Shown in pieces: positions 12,927 through 21,395 of a stretch of 28,260 bases of DNA (the stretch's first letter is position 1; the number at the start of each line of letters is the position of its first letter). The notes beneath the pieces were generated by a model that was not told where the DNA came from, did not search any database, and worked only from the letters and a program-made list of their open reading frames with translations. The stretch lies in assembly GCF_035712165.1 (NCBI RefSeq), contig NZ_DASTBH010000386.1:1-28260 (forward strand), given 5' to 3'. The stretch is from DASYTH01 sp035712165 (GTDB lineage Bacteria; Actinomycetota; Actinomycetes; Mycobacteriales; Pseudonocardiaceae). The translations under genes were made by a program, and so were the position numbers.

Positions 12927-15141
12927 ACCCCAGGTCGTACCGGTCGAGGTTCATGACCTTGTGCCACGCGGCCACGAAGTCGTGCACGAACTTCGCCTTG
13001 GCGTCGTCGCTCGCGTAGACCTCGGCCAGCGCCCGCAGTTGCGAGTTCGAGCCGAACACGAGGTCGACCCGGCTTGCGGTCCAGCGCAGCGCACCCGTTG
13101 CGCGGTCGCGACCCTCGAAGGTCTGCTCCCCGGGCCCGGCCGTCCAGGTGGTGCCCATGTCGAGCAGGTTGACGAAGAAGTCGTTGGTCAGCGCGCCCGG
13201 GGTGGCGGTGAGCACCCCCAGCGGGGAGCGTCCGGAGTTCGCGCCCAGCACCCGCAGACCGCCCACCAGCACGGTCATCTCGGGTGCCGTCAGGTTCAGC
13301 AGGTTCGCCCGGTCGACCAGCAGGTGTTCGGCCGGGAGCCGGTTACCCGGCCCGAGGTAGTTGCGGAACCCGTCCGCGGTCGGTTCGAGCGCCGCGAAGG
13401 ACGCCACGTCGGTCCACTCCTGCGCGGCGTCCGTGCGGCCCGGCGAGAACGGAACCTCGACCTCGTGGCCGGCGGCCCGGGCCGCCTGCTCGATCGCGGC
13501 GCAACCGCCGAGCACGATCAGGTCCGCCAACGAGATCCGCCGGTCCCCGGTCTGCGCGGCGTTGAAGGACTCCCGGATCCGTTCCAGGGCGGGCAGCACC
13601 TCCGCCAGCGTGTCCGGGTCGTTGACCGGCCAGCCGCGTTGCGGCTCCAGGCGGATGCGCGCCCCGTTGGCCCCGCCGCGCTTGTCGCTGATCCGGAACG
13701 TCGAGGCGGATGCCCACGCGGCGCCCACCAGGGCCGCGACCGGCAACCCCGCGCCGAGGACGGCCGCCTTCAGCGCGGCGACGCCGGCCGCGTCGACCAA
13801 CTCGTGGTCCACGGCCGGAACCGGGTCCTGCCAGAGCATCCGCTCCGCCGGGACCTGCGGGCCGAGGTAGCGCTGGATCGGACCCAGGTCGAGGTGCGTC
13901 AGCTTGAACCAGACCCGGGCGAACCCGTCCGCCAGCGCGGCCGGATCGGCCAGGAAGCGCCGCGCGATCGGCTCGTAGCCGGGGTCGAACCGCAGCGCGA
14001 GGTCCGTGGTCAGGATGGTCGGTGCGTGCGTCCTCGCCGGGTCGTGGGCATCCGGCACGGTGCCGGCCCCGCCGCCGTCCCGAGGGATCCACTGCCACAG
14101 CCCGCCCGGGCTGAGCTCCAGATCCCACTCGTAGCCGAACAGCGTCTCCAGGAAGCTGTTGTCCCACCTGGTCGGGCTGGGCGTCCAGGTGCCCTCCAGC
14201 CCGCTGGTGATCGTGTCGGCGCCGGTTCCGCTGCGGTAGCGGCTCTGCCAGCCAAGGCCCTGCTCGGCCAGGCCCGCGCCCTCGGGTTCGGGGCCGAGGT
14301 GACGCTCCGGGTCGGCCGCGCCGTGGGTCTTGCCGAACGTGTGCCCGCCGGCGATCAGCGCGACGGTCTCCTCGTCGGTCATGCCCATGCGCCGGAACGT
14401 CGTGCGGATGTCCCGGGCCGCGGTCAGCGGGTCCGGGACGGTGTTCGGACCCTCCGGGTTGACGTAGATCAGCCCCAACTGGTTGGCGGCCAGCGGTTGC
14501 GCCAGGTCCCGGACCCCGCTGTGCCGCTCGTCGCCGAGCCAGGCCCGCTCCGGGCCCCAGTAGACGTCCTCGTCCGGCTCCCAGACGTCCGCCCGGCCGC
14601 CGGCGAACCCGAGGACCGGCAACCCCATCGTGCTCAGCGCGCGGTTGCCCGCGAAGATCATCAGGTCGGCCCAGGAGATCGCCCGGCCGTACTTCTTCTT
14701 GACCGGCCACAGCAACCGGCGAGCCTTGTCCAGGTTTCGGTTGTCCGGCCAGCTGTTCAGCGGCGCGAAGCGCTGCATCCCGGCGGCCGCGCCGCCCCGG
14801 CCGTCGCCGGCCCGGTACGTCCCGGCGCAGTGCCACACCATCCGGATCACCAGCGGCCCGTAGTGCCCGAAGTCGGCCGGCCACCACGGTTGTGACGTGG
14901 TCAGCACCTCGTCGACGTCCCGGGCCAGCGCGTCCAGGTCGAGCCGGGCGAACTCCGCGGCGTAGTCGAAGTCCGGGCCCATCGGGTCGCTCGCGGCGGT
15001 GTGCCTGCGCAGGATCGTCAGGTCCAGCTGGTGGGGCCACCAGTCGCGGTTGCGCGCGCCGCCGGCCGAGGCGCCGCCGTGCGCGGTCACCCGGTCGGCG
15101 GACAGGCCGAGCCCACCGCCGGTGTTCTCCTTGCCAGACAC
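12916..15141 (-). CDS. katG: Catalase-peroxidase KatG
   Basis: KatG removes H2O2 in the cytoplasm by catalase and peroxidase reactions at one heme. The 741-residue protein has the usual two-domain length. The distal triad is Arg100, Trp103 and His104 (RMVWHCAGTYR). The proximal heme ligand is His265 (GGHTFGKTHG). Trp103, Tyr224 (IYVNPEGPN) and Met250 (FRRMGMTDEE) form the Met-Tyr-Trp adduct needed for catalase activity. The C-terminal domain is complete. The GTG start has AAGGA upstream. It begins 18 bp after the regulator gene on the same strand, so the two are probably co-transcribed. The stop codon lies inside a LytTR-type site that serves the downstream promoter. Confidence 0.97.
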   Translation of the reverse strand: MSGKENTGGGLGLSADRVTAHGGASAGGARNRDWWPHQLDLTILRRHTAASDPMGPDFDYAAEFARLDLDALARDVDEVLTTSQPWWPADFGHYGPLVIRMVWHCAGTYRAGDGRGGAAAGMQRFAPLNSWPDNRNLDKARRLLWPVKKKYGRAISWADLMIFAGNRALSTMGLPVLGFAGGRADVWEPDEDVYWGPERAWLGDERHSGVRDLAQPLAANQLGLIYVNPEGPNTVPDPLTAARDIRTTFRRMGMTDEETVALIAGGHTFGKTHGAADPERHLGPEPEGAGLAEQGLGWQSRYRSGTGADTITSGLEGTWTPSPTRWDNSFLETLFGYEWDLELSPGGLWQWIPRDGGGAGTVPDAHDPARTHAPTILTTDLALRFDPGYEPIARRFLADPAALADGFARVWFKLTHLDLGPIQRYLGPQVPAERMLWQDPVPAVDHELVDAAGVAALKAAVLGAGLPVAALVGAAWASASTFRISDKRGGANGARIRLEPQRGWPVNDPDTLAEVLPALERIRESFNAAQTGDRRISLADLIVLGGCAAIEQAARAAGHEVEVPFSPGRTDAAQEWTDVASFAALEPTADGFRNYLGPGNRLPAEHLLVDRANLLNLTAPEMTVLVGGLRVLGANSGRSPLGVLTATPGALTNDFFVNLLDMGTTWTAGPGEQTFEGRDRATGALRWTASRVDLVFGSNSQLRALAEVYASDDAKAKFVHDFVAAWHKVMNLDRYDLGYER

Positions 15142-15159
15142 GGGTTTCCTTCCAGGGAC

Positions 15160-16572
15160 TCAGATGTCCAGCGCGCGCCGCACGGCGGCGGCGTTGCGCC
15201 GGGAGACCGGCACCATCGTCCGGTCGTCCATGACCAGCGACAGCTCGCCCTTGACCCCGCGCTCGATCTCGCGGATCCGGCTGAGGTTGACCACGTAGCG
15301 GCGGTGCACCCGAAGGAAGCCGGCATCCGCGAGCTCGTCGTCGAACCGGTCCATGCCGGCCGAGGCGGCCCGCAGCCGGCCCTGGTCGGTGCACAGCCAT
15401 ACGTCGTTGCCGTCCGACTCGGCGAAGCAGACCTCCGGCAGCCGCAGCAGCACCATCCGGTTGTCGCGCATCGCGACCACCCGGCGCGGCCGCGGCCGGG
15501 CGTGCGCGGAACCCTCCGCCTGCGGCAGTTGCGCCCCGTCGGAGGCGCCGAACGCGACCAGGTTCCCGATCAGATGGCCGGACAGGAAGACCGGCCGGAT
15601 GCTGATCGTGGTCGGTTCGTCGGCGAGGTGGGTGAAGATCTGCGTGGAGCCGACCCAGTCCGGGTTGCGCGCCGCCTGCCGGCTGGCGTACCGGGCGGCC
15701 GCGATCAACTCCGGCAGGCCGGGCTTCCAGCGCACGGTGGGATCCACCGCCGGAGTGGCCGCCGGGACACCCATGAGCAGGCTGGCCGTCTCGTCGGCGA
15801 TCACCACCTTGCCCGCGGTGTCCAGCGCGGCGAGTGCGGCGCCGGAGCGGGGCCGGGCCTGGGTGAACGCCGCGACCAGTTCGGCGCCGCTGTTACGGGC
15901 CCGCCGCCGGAGCGTGTACTGGGCCTTGGTGACCGCGCTCGCCAGCCAACTTCCCGCGGCGGCCGGGAGTTGGCTGCGCCAGCAGGAGATGTTCAGCACC
16001 GCGATGGGTTCCCTGGTCACCACGTCCCGTACCGCGACGCCCGCGCAGACCCAGTTGTGGAACGCCTGGCACCAGTGTTCGGCGCCCCGGATCAGGACCG
16101 GGCCGTGCGCCTCGAGCGCCGTGCCCATGCCGTTCGTGCCGGCCGCGCACTCCGACCAGCAGAACCAGGGCGCCAGGTTGGAGTCGGTGGCTCTGGCCAG
16201 CGTGGCCTGGTCGCCCCACTCGGCCAGGATCCGGCCGGTGGCATCGGTGACGGTGACGACGCCGCCGAGGTTGCCCACCTCGTGCGCCACGGACGCGGCG
16301 AGAAACCCCAGCTCGGTGAACACGACATCGTGTTCCGGCGCATGGTCGAACTCCGCCACGGCGATCGGAGCCTGGGTGAGATGCGGGTCGACGCGATACA
16401 TCTCCCGGCAGCGGTGCCAGGAGATCGCCACCTCCGGCCGAACCCCTGGGACGTGGTCCTCGCCCTGCACGAACCGTTCCCACGCCGCGAGTACGGTGCC
16501 GCCGCCCAGGTTCGCCGACCTGTGCTCGAGCCGATGTGCATCCCTCATCGTGGAGAACCGCCCTTGGTCCAT
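15160..16572 (-). CDS. AcoR-like GAF sensor with C-terminal LytTR DNA-binding domain
   Basis: A 470-residue one-component regulator. The N-terminus (about 40-70) has EVAISWHRCREMYRVDP, the motif that opens AcoR-type activators. A GAF-like domain (about 85-215) carries FCWSECAAGTNGMGTALEA. A second PAS/GAF-like part (about 228-345) follows. Residues 365-468 are a LytTR domain (DNRMVLLRLPEVCFAES, then FLRVHRRYVVNLSRI). AcoR-type sensors normally end in a sigma-54 AAA+ domain; here the output is LytTR. AcoR proteins control acetoin and alcohol catabolism, so a link to the nearby alcohol dehydrogenase is reasonable. The ATG at 16572 is uncertain; an ATG at 16548 is possible. It lies between the aquaporin and katG genes and probably acts on the tandem sites at 12897-12926. 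Confidence 0.85.
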   Translation of the reverse strand: MDQGRFSTMRDAHRLEHRSANLGGGTVLAAWERFVQGEDHVPGVRPEVAISWHRCREMYRVDPHLTQAPIAVAEFDHAPEHDVVFTELGFLAASVAHEVGNLGGVVTVTDATGRILAEWGDQATLARATDSNLAPWFCWSECAAGTNGMGTALEAHGPVLIRGAEHWCQAFHNWVCAGVAVRDVVTREPIAVLNISCWRSQLPAAAGSWLASAVTKAQYTLRRRARNSGAELVAAFTQARPRSGAALAALDTAGKVVIADETASLLMGVPAATPAVDPTVRWKPGLPELIAAARYASRQAARNPDWVGSTQIFTHLADEPTTISIRPVFLSGHLIGNLVAFGASDGAQLPQAEGSAHARPRPRRVVAMRDNRMVLLRLPEVCFAESDGNDVWLCTDQGRLRAASAGMDRFDDELADAGFLRVHRRYVVNLSRIREIERGVKGELSLVMDDRTMVPVSRRNAAAVRRALDI

Positions 16573-16593
16573 CCAACGTCCGGCATCCCCACC

Positions 16594-17295
16594 CTAGCCC
16601 GGATTCCGGACCTCGGCGCCGGCCTCGTCCGCGTGGACCTCGCGCGGTGCGGGCTCGGGCAGCTCACCCGGGTTCAGGGTGAGGAAAACCAGGCCGGCCA
16701 CGGCACCGGCGGCGAGTTGGACCAGGACATAGAGCCAGATCGTGCCGAAGTGGATCAGGCCGACCGCCGCGACGCCCAGGCCGACCGCCGGGTTGAACAC
16801 CGCGCCGGAGATCCCGCCAACGGCCACCGCGCCCGCCGCGACCGTGAAACCGATGGCCAGGCCGTAGAAGGAGTTGACCGGATGATCCTTGCTGGTGGCC
16901 ACGTTGAGCACCACGAACGCCAGCGCGAAGGTGAACAGCGCCTCCACGACCAGCGCGACCGCCAGGTCCCGGCCGGTCGGGGTCAGGGTGTCGACGTTCG
17001 CCGGGTTCACGATCCAGTAGGCGAGACCGCCGGCGAGCAGGCCCGCGACGATCTGGACGACCCAGTAGACGACGGCGTCGGTCACCGAGATCCGGCGCCG
17101 CACGAGCGCGGCGATGGTCACGGCGGGGTTGTAGTGCGCGCCGGAGATGTGCCCGCCGGCGTAGACCATCGCCAGCAGAACCGCGCCGATGCCCAGCGGA
17201 GCCAACGCGTTCTGGGACAGCACCGCGGTGCCGACCGTGAGCACGAGGAAGAAGGTCCCGATCAGCTCGGCAACGTAGGCCCGGTAGTTGCGCAC
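16594..17295 (-). CDS. Aquaporin-family channel with atypical apolar filter
   Basis: A 233-residue MIP-family channel with six membrane segments and both NPA loops (HYNPAV, Asn56; VFNPAV, Asn168). The four selectivity-filter positions that are Phe, His, Thr and Arg in E. coli AqpZ align with Ile36, Ala156, Ala165 and Val171. The arginine that normally follows the second NPA is therefore missing, and the filter would be wide and apolar. The substrate could be glycerol, another small neutral solute, or H2O2, rather than water alone (inference). The GTG at 17295 has only a weak GGG upstream. It ends 21 bp before the regulator gene and starts 71 bp after katE, in the same direction. Confidence 0.9.
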   Translation of the reverse strand: MRNYRAYVAELIGTFFLVLTVGTAVLSQNALAPLGIGAVLLAMVYAGGHISGAHYNPAVTIAALVRRRISVTDAVVYWVVQIVAGLLAGGLAYWIVNPANVDTLTPTGRDLAVALVVEALFTFALAFVVLNVATSKDHPVNSFYGLAIGFTVAAGAVAVGGISGAVFNPAVGLGVAAVGLIHFGTIWLYVLVQLAAGAVAGLVFLTLNPGELPEPAPREVHADEAGAEVRNPG

Positions 17296-17366
17296 ACACC
17301 CGATCTTCGCACGGAAATCCGGACCTGAGCTTCCGGAAAACCCCTAGGTACCAACGTGACCCCGGC

Positions 17367-19625
17367 TCAGGCGGGAACCCCGAAGCGCTGCCAGACCCGG
17401 TGGCTGCCGAGGAGTTTGAGGACCTGCTCGAGGACCTCGGCGGGATCGTCGGCGCGGACGATGCCCGGGTCGTCGGCGGGATAGCCGGCGGCGGTCAGTG
17501 CGGCGCCGGCCTCGGACCAGGCGCCGATGGCCTTGGCATGGCGGTAGCACTCCTGGATCAGGAGGAGCACCCGGGGGTCCACTGTGGAGGGTCCCTTTCC
17601 CGCCTTGGCGTCCCGGATGGGCGTCGCGTCCGGGGCGGGTGGCGGGCTGGCGGCCAGCAGCAGGGCGTCGAACTCGACGGAGCGGGCGGTGAGGAAGGTG
17701 CGCTGCGCGGGGATGCCGCCGTCGAGGGTGCCGCCGTGCGGGGCGATCAGCAGGGGGACCAGGCCTGCGGCAAGGATCGTCTCGCGGACCTGGCGTACGC
17801 CGTCGAGGTGGTCGGGGTCGACGACGATGCCGATCACGCGGCCGTCGGGCGGCCAGGTCTGGCCGATCTGGGACAGCGCCGGGCTGGCCGGCAGGTCGCG
17901 GGCCGGCTGGGTGGCCTCGGGTGCGGGCAGGCCGAGGCCGATGGCCACCTGGGCGCACAGCTCACTGTCCACATTGGCCAAAACGCGCAGCTCACGTTCC
18001 TTGACGGCCTGCTCGTAGCACTTGCCGAGCTCGAAGGTGAAGGCGCGGATGACATGCTCCCGCTCCATCGCCGACAGGCTCTTCCAGAACAGCCGGGGTT
18101 GGCTGTAGTGGTCGGCGAAGCTGGCCGGAGCCTGCCGGATCCTGGTCGCGGCGGCGACCGGCTGCGGCACCTCGACATAGGCGCCGGTGTCCGCGCCGGC
18201 CATGAACGGGCAGCCGCCGTCGAGCGTGTTCGGCTTGTACGGCGCGACCCCGGCGTGCACGGCGTCCTGGTGGAAGCCGTCCCGGAACATGTCGTTGACC
18301 GGCGCGTGCGGCCGGTTGATCGGGATCTGCGCGAAGTTCGGGCCGCCGAGCCGGGTGAGCTGGGTGTCCAGATAGGAGAACAACCGGGCGGCCAGCAGCG
18401 GGTCGTCGGTGATGTCGATGCCGGGGACCAGATGGCCGACGTGGAAGGCCACCTGCTCGGTCTCGGCGAAGAAGTTCGTGGGGTTGCGGTTGAGGGTGAG
18501 CATGCCCACCGGCTGCACCGGGGCCAGCTCCTCCGGCACGATCTTGGTCGGGTCCAGCAGGTCGATGCCCTCGAAGGTCTGCTCCGGCGTGTCCGGGAAC
18601 ACCTGCAGGCACAGCTCCCACTGCGGGTAGGCGCCGGACTCGATCGCGTCGGCCAGGTCGCGCCGGTGGAAGTCCGGGTCGACGCCGCCGATCAGCTGCG
18701 CCTCCTCCCAGACCAGCGAGTGCACGCCGAGCTTGGGCTTCCAGTGGAACTTCGCCAGCGTGGTCTCGCCCTTGGCGTTGACCAGCCGGAAGGTGTGCAC
18801 ACCGAAGCCTTCCATCATCCGGTAGGAGCGGGGGATCGCCCGGTCGGACATCTGCCACATGACGTGGTGGGTGGCCTCGGTGTGGGTGGACACGAAGTCC
18901 CAGAAGGTGTCGTGTGCGCTCTGCGCCTGCGGGATCTCCCGGTCCGGGTGCGGTTTCGCGGCGTGGATGATGTCCGGGAACTTGATCCCGTCCTGGATGA
19001 AGAAGACCGGAATGTTGTTGCCCACCAGGTCGAACGTGCCCTGCCGGGTGTAGAACTTGGTGGCGAAGCCCCGGGTGTCCCGTACCGTGTCGGCCGACCC
19101 GCGCGAACCCACCACCGTGGAGAACCGGGTGAACACCGGGGTTTCCGTGCCCTTGCCCAGGAAGTCGGCCTTGCAGACCCGTTCGGCGGTGCCGTACCCG
19201 ACGAACACGCCGTGTGCCGCCGCGCCCCGGGCATGCACCACCCGCTCCGGGATGCGCTCGTGGTCGAAGTGCATGACCTTCTCGCGCAGGTGGTGGTCGG
19301 CCAGCAGCACCGGACCCCGGTCACCGGCCTTGAGCGAGTGATCGGTGTCGTAGAGCCGAACCCCCTGCCCCGTGGTCAGATACTCCGCCTGCTGGGCGAA
19401 CGCCCGGGCCGGTGCCCCGGTGGGCGCGCCGGTCGGGCTCACCGTCTCCGGAGCGGCCTGGTCGGCCTTGGGCGGCAACGGCTCGCTCGGCTCGCTCGGC
19501 GGGTCCACCGGGGCCGGCCGGCTCGCCGGCGCACCCGGGATCGGCGGGTCGACCAGGTCGGCGACCTTTTCCACGGCCTTCGCCAAGGCGTCCTTGACGA
19601 CCTTGGCTGGCTTCATCGGATCCAC
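17367..19625 (-). CDS. katE: Large-subunit catalase (HPII/KatE type)
   Basis: A 752-residue monofunctional heme catalase that breaks down H2O2 to water and O2. The catalytic histidine lies in ERVVHARGAAAHG, the active-site Asn in TFDLVGNNIPVF, and the heme-ligand tyrosine in RLFSYLDTQ. Residues from about 600 on form the flavodoxin/DJ-1-like C-terminal domain (RVIGIVVDPDHLDGV) that defines large-subunit catalases. The N-terminus has an unusual Ala/Lys helix followed by a Pro-rich linker. The GTG at 19625 follows GAGAGG by 6 bp. It is the first gene of the minus-strand block. A perfect inverted repeat lies about 110 bp upstream, in the gap shared with the divergent arabinofuranosidase gene. 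Confidence 0.96.
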   Translation of the reverse strand: MDPMKPAKVVKDALAKAVEKVADLVDPPIPGAPASRPAPVDPPSEPSEPLPPKADQAAPETVSPTGAPTGAPARAFAQQAEYLTTGQGVRLYDTDHSLKAGDRGPVLLADHHLREKVMHFDHERIPERVVHARGAAAHGVFVGYGTAERVCKADFLGKGTETPVFTRFSTVVGSRGSADTVRDTRGFATKFYTRQGTFDLVGNNIPVFFIQDGIKFPDIIHAAKPHPDREIPQAQSAHDTFWDFVSTHTEATHHVMWQMSDRAIPRSYRMMEGFGVHTFRLVNAKGETTLAKFHWKPKLGVHSLVWEEAQLIGGVDPDFHRRDLADAIESGAYPQWELCLQVFPDTPEQTFEGIDLLDPTKIVPEELAPVQPVGMLTLNRNPTNFFAETEQVAFHVGHLVPGIDITDDPLLAARLFSYLDTQLTRLGGPNFAQIPINRPHAPVNDMFRDGFHQDAVHAGVAPYKPNTLDGGCPFMAGADTGAYVEVPQPVAAATRIRQAPASFADHYSQPRLFWKSLSAMEREHVIRAFTFELGKCYEQAVKERELRVLANVDSELCAQVAIGLGLPAPEATQPARDLPASPALSQIGQTWPPDGRVIGIVVDPDHLDGVRQVRETILAAGLVPLLIAPHGGTLDGGIPAQRTFLTARSVEFDALLLAASPPPAPDATPIRDAKAGKGPSTVDPRVLLLIQECYRHAKAIGAWSEAGAALTAAGYPADDPGIVRADDPAEVLEQVLKLLGSHRVWQRFGVPA

Positions 19626-19732
19626 GGCAATCCTCTCGTCGAAGGCTCGGCGCCAGAGACCTACCCACGGATCCGCCGCTTAACTCATGCAAAACCTGAT
19701 CGGGTCCAGAAAAGGACGACGCGCTGGTCGGC

Positions 19733-19750
19733 AACGCGCCACGGCGCGTT
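19733..19750. promoter_or_regulatory. Inverted repeat between katE and the arabinofuranosidase gene
   Basis: AACGCGCC (19733-19740) and GGCGCGTT (19743-19750) are perfect 8-bp arms with a 2-bp centre, about 110 bp upstream of katE and 10 bp before the -35 box of the divergent gene. It may be a regulator site for either gene. Confidence 0.45.
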
Positions 19751-19759
19751 CCGCCGCCA

Positions 19760-19788
19760 TTGACAGGGGGTGGCGGCACTCTTACGCT
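19760..19788 (+). promoter_or_regulatory. Predicted strong promoter of the arabinofuranosidase gene
   Basis: A consensus -35 TTGACA (19760-19765) and -10 TACGCT (19783-19788) are 17 bp apart. Transcription would start near 19795, giving a 72-base leader. Confidence 0.65.
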
Positions 19789-19811
19789 CCGATAACGGAA
19801 TATCGAATAGC

Positions 19812-19827
19812 GTTCGAAATTTCGAAC
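19812..19827. promoter_or_regulatory. Perfect 16-bp palindrome downstream of the promoter
   Basis: GTTCGAAATTTCGAAC is fully self-complementary and AT-richer than its surroundings. It lies about 17-33 bases after the predicted transcription start, a place where a bound repressor would block transcription. LacI-type sugar regulators of actinomycetes use palindromes of this kind; none is encoded in the window. Confidence 0.6.
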
Positions 19828-19866
19828 TCTGACCCACGCGCGGAAAACCAGTGAGTGAGGTTCATC

Positions 19867-21336
19867 ATGCGTGTTCGGCGTCGACCCAGAATTCTGTCCT
19901 TCGTTGGGGCGCTGGGACTCAGCGCCGCCGTCCTGGTCGCGGTCCCGGGTAGCTCCTCGGCCGCCGGACCCCAGTCCTGTGACATCTACGCCTCCGGCGG
20001 CACCCCCTGCGTCGCCGCGCACAGCACCACCCGCGCCCTGTTCGGCGCCTACAGCGGCCGGCTGTACCAGGTCAGGCGCGCGTCGGACAACACGACGCGG
20101 GACATCGGCACGCTGGTCGCCGGCGGGGTCGCCAACGCCGCCGCGCAGGACTCCTTCTGTGCCGGGACGACCTGCCTCATCACGATCATCTACGACCAGA
20201 CCACCCGGGGGAACCACCTCACCCAGGCCCCGCCCGGGGACTTCCGCGGCCCGGCTCCCGGCGGGTTCGACAACCTCGCCAACGCGACCGCGGCGCCGAC
20301 CATCCTCAACGGCCAGCGGGCCTACGGCGTGTTCGTGGCGCCCGGCACCGGGTACCGCAACAACACCGCCACCGGCACCGCGACCGGCGACCAGCCGGAG
20401 GGGATGTACGCGATCTTCGACGGCACGCACTTCAACGCCGGCTGCTGCTTCGACTACGGCAACGCCGAGCGCAACAGCCGCAACAACGGCAACGGCACCA
20501 TGGAGGCCATCTACTTCGGCAACATCCGGGTCTGGGGCACCGGCACCGGAAACGGCCCGTGGATCATGGCCGACCTGGAGAACGGCCTGTACTCCGGCGT
20601 GAACTTCGGCTTCAACGCCAACGACCCGACCATCAACCACCGCTACACCACCGCCATCATCAAGGGCGAGCCGAACCACTGGGCGATCCGGGGCGGCAAC
20701 GCCCAGTCCGGTGGCCTGTCGACCTTCTACAACGGGGCGCGCCCCAACGTCGCCGGGTACAACCCGATGCGCAAGGAAGGCGCCATCCTGCTCGGCATCG
20801 GCGGCGACAACAGCAACAGTTCGGCCGGCACCTTCTACGAGGGTGTGATGACCTCCGGCTTCCCGTCCGACGCCACCGAGAACGCCGTGCAGGCCAACAT
20901 CGTCGCCGCCGGCTACGGCGTCGGCGGCGGTGGCGGGGCCACCACCGGCCCGCTGCGCGCGGTGGGCGCCGGCAAGTGCCTCGACGACCCGAACGGGACC
21001 GCCACCCAGGGCACCCAGCAGCAGATCTTCACCTGCAACGGCCTGGCCGCCCAGACCTGGACGCGCACCTCGTCGAACCAGCTGACGATCACCACCGGCG
21101 GCGCGACGCTGTGCCTGGACGCTTCCGGCCGGGGCACGGCCAACGGCACCCCGGTGATCATCTGGTCCTGCAACGGCCAGAACAACCAGCAATGGAACTT
21201 CAACTCCAACGGCACGATCACCGGCGGGCAGTCCGGACTCTGCCTGGACGTCACCGGCGCATCCACCGCCAACGGCGCCCTGGTGGAACTCTGGACCTGC
21301 AACGGCGGCTCCAACCAGCAGTGGACTCTGGGCTGA
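19867..21336 (+). CDS. Secreted GH54 alpha-L-arabinofuranosidase with CBM13 lectin domain
   Basis: A 489-residue secreted enzyme that should release arabinose from plant arabinoxylan or arabinan. The signal peptide covers about residues 1-32 (Arg-rich start, hydrophobic core, SSSAAG end). The GH54 catalytic domain spans about 35-350 (CDIYASGGTPCVAAHSTTRAL). The nucleophile aligns with Glu238 (ADLENGLYSG), the acid/base with Asp314 (GGDNSN), and the vicinal disulfide is Cys193-Cys194. A glycine linker leads to a ricin-type trefoil (about 362-489) with three QxW motifs (QTW, QQW, QQW). Fungal relatives carry CBM42 instead. The ATG at 19867 has GAGG 6 bp upstream. A strong promoter, a palindrome and a terminator make it a stand-alone inducible unit. 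Confidence 0.93.
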   Translation: MRVRRRPRILSFVGALGLSAAVLVAVPGSSSAAGPQSCDIYASGGTPCVAAHSTTRALFGAYSGRLYQVRRASDNTTRDIGTLVAGGVANAAAQDSFCAGTTCLITIIYDQTTRGNHLTQAPPGDFRGPAPGGFDNLANATAAPTILNGQRAYGVFVAPGTGYRNNTATGTATGDQPEGMYAIFDGTHFNAGCCFDYGNAERNSRNNGNGTMEAIYFGNIRVWGTGTGNGPWIMADLENGLYSGVNFGFNANDPTINHRYTTAIIKGEPNHWAIRGGNAQSGGLSTFYNGARPNVAGYNPMRKEGAILLGIGGDNSNSSAGTFYEGVMTSGFPSDATENAVQANIVAAGYGVGGGGGATTGPLRAVGAGKCLDDPNGTATQGTQQQIFTCNGLAAQTWTRTSSNQLTITTGGATLCLDASGRGTANGTPVIIWSCNGQNNQQWNFNSNGTITGGQSGLCLDVTGASTANGALVELWTCNGGSNQQWTLG

Positions 21337-21352
21337 CCGGCCGGTAACCGCG

Positions 21353-21390
21353 ACGGCTCCCACCGCGAGAGCGGTGGGAGCCGTATTGTT
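21353..21390 (+). terminator. Intrinsic terminator of the arabinofuranosidase gene
   Basis: A 14-bp perfect stem pairs 21353-21366 with 21371-21384 around a GAGA tetraloop, followed by ATTGTT. It begins 17 bp after the stop codon. This is the clearest terminator in the window. Confidence 0.9.
21384..21389 (+). promoter_or_regulatory. Candidate -10 box of the SRPBCC gene
   Basis: TATTGT lies 6 bp before the GTG start at 21396, the usual place for a leaderless mRNA in actinomycetes. It is formed by the tail of the terminator. No good -35 box is present. Confidence 0.4.
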
Positions 21391-21395
21391 GCCGC

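Noticed and set aside
12418..14895. Very long open frame on the plus strand opposite katG (825 codons)
   Set aside because: It is a shadow frame of GC-rich katG, rich in Arg, Pro, Gly and Val with no domain. Similar shadows opposite katE, the regulator and pqqE were also dropped.
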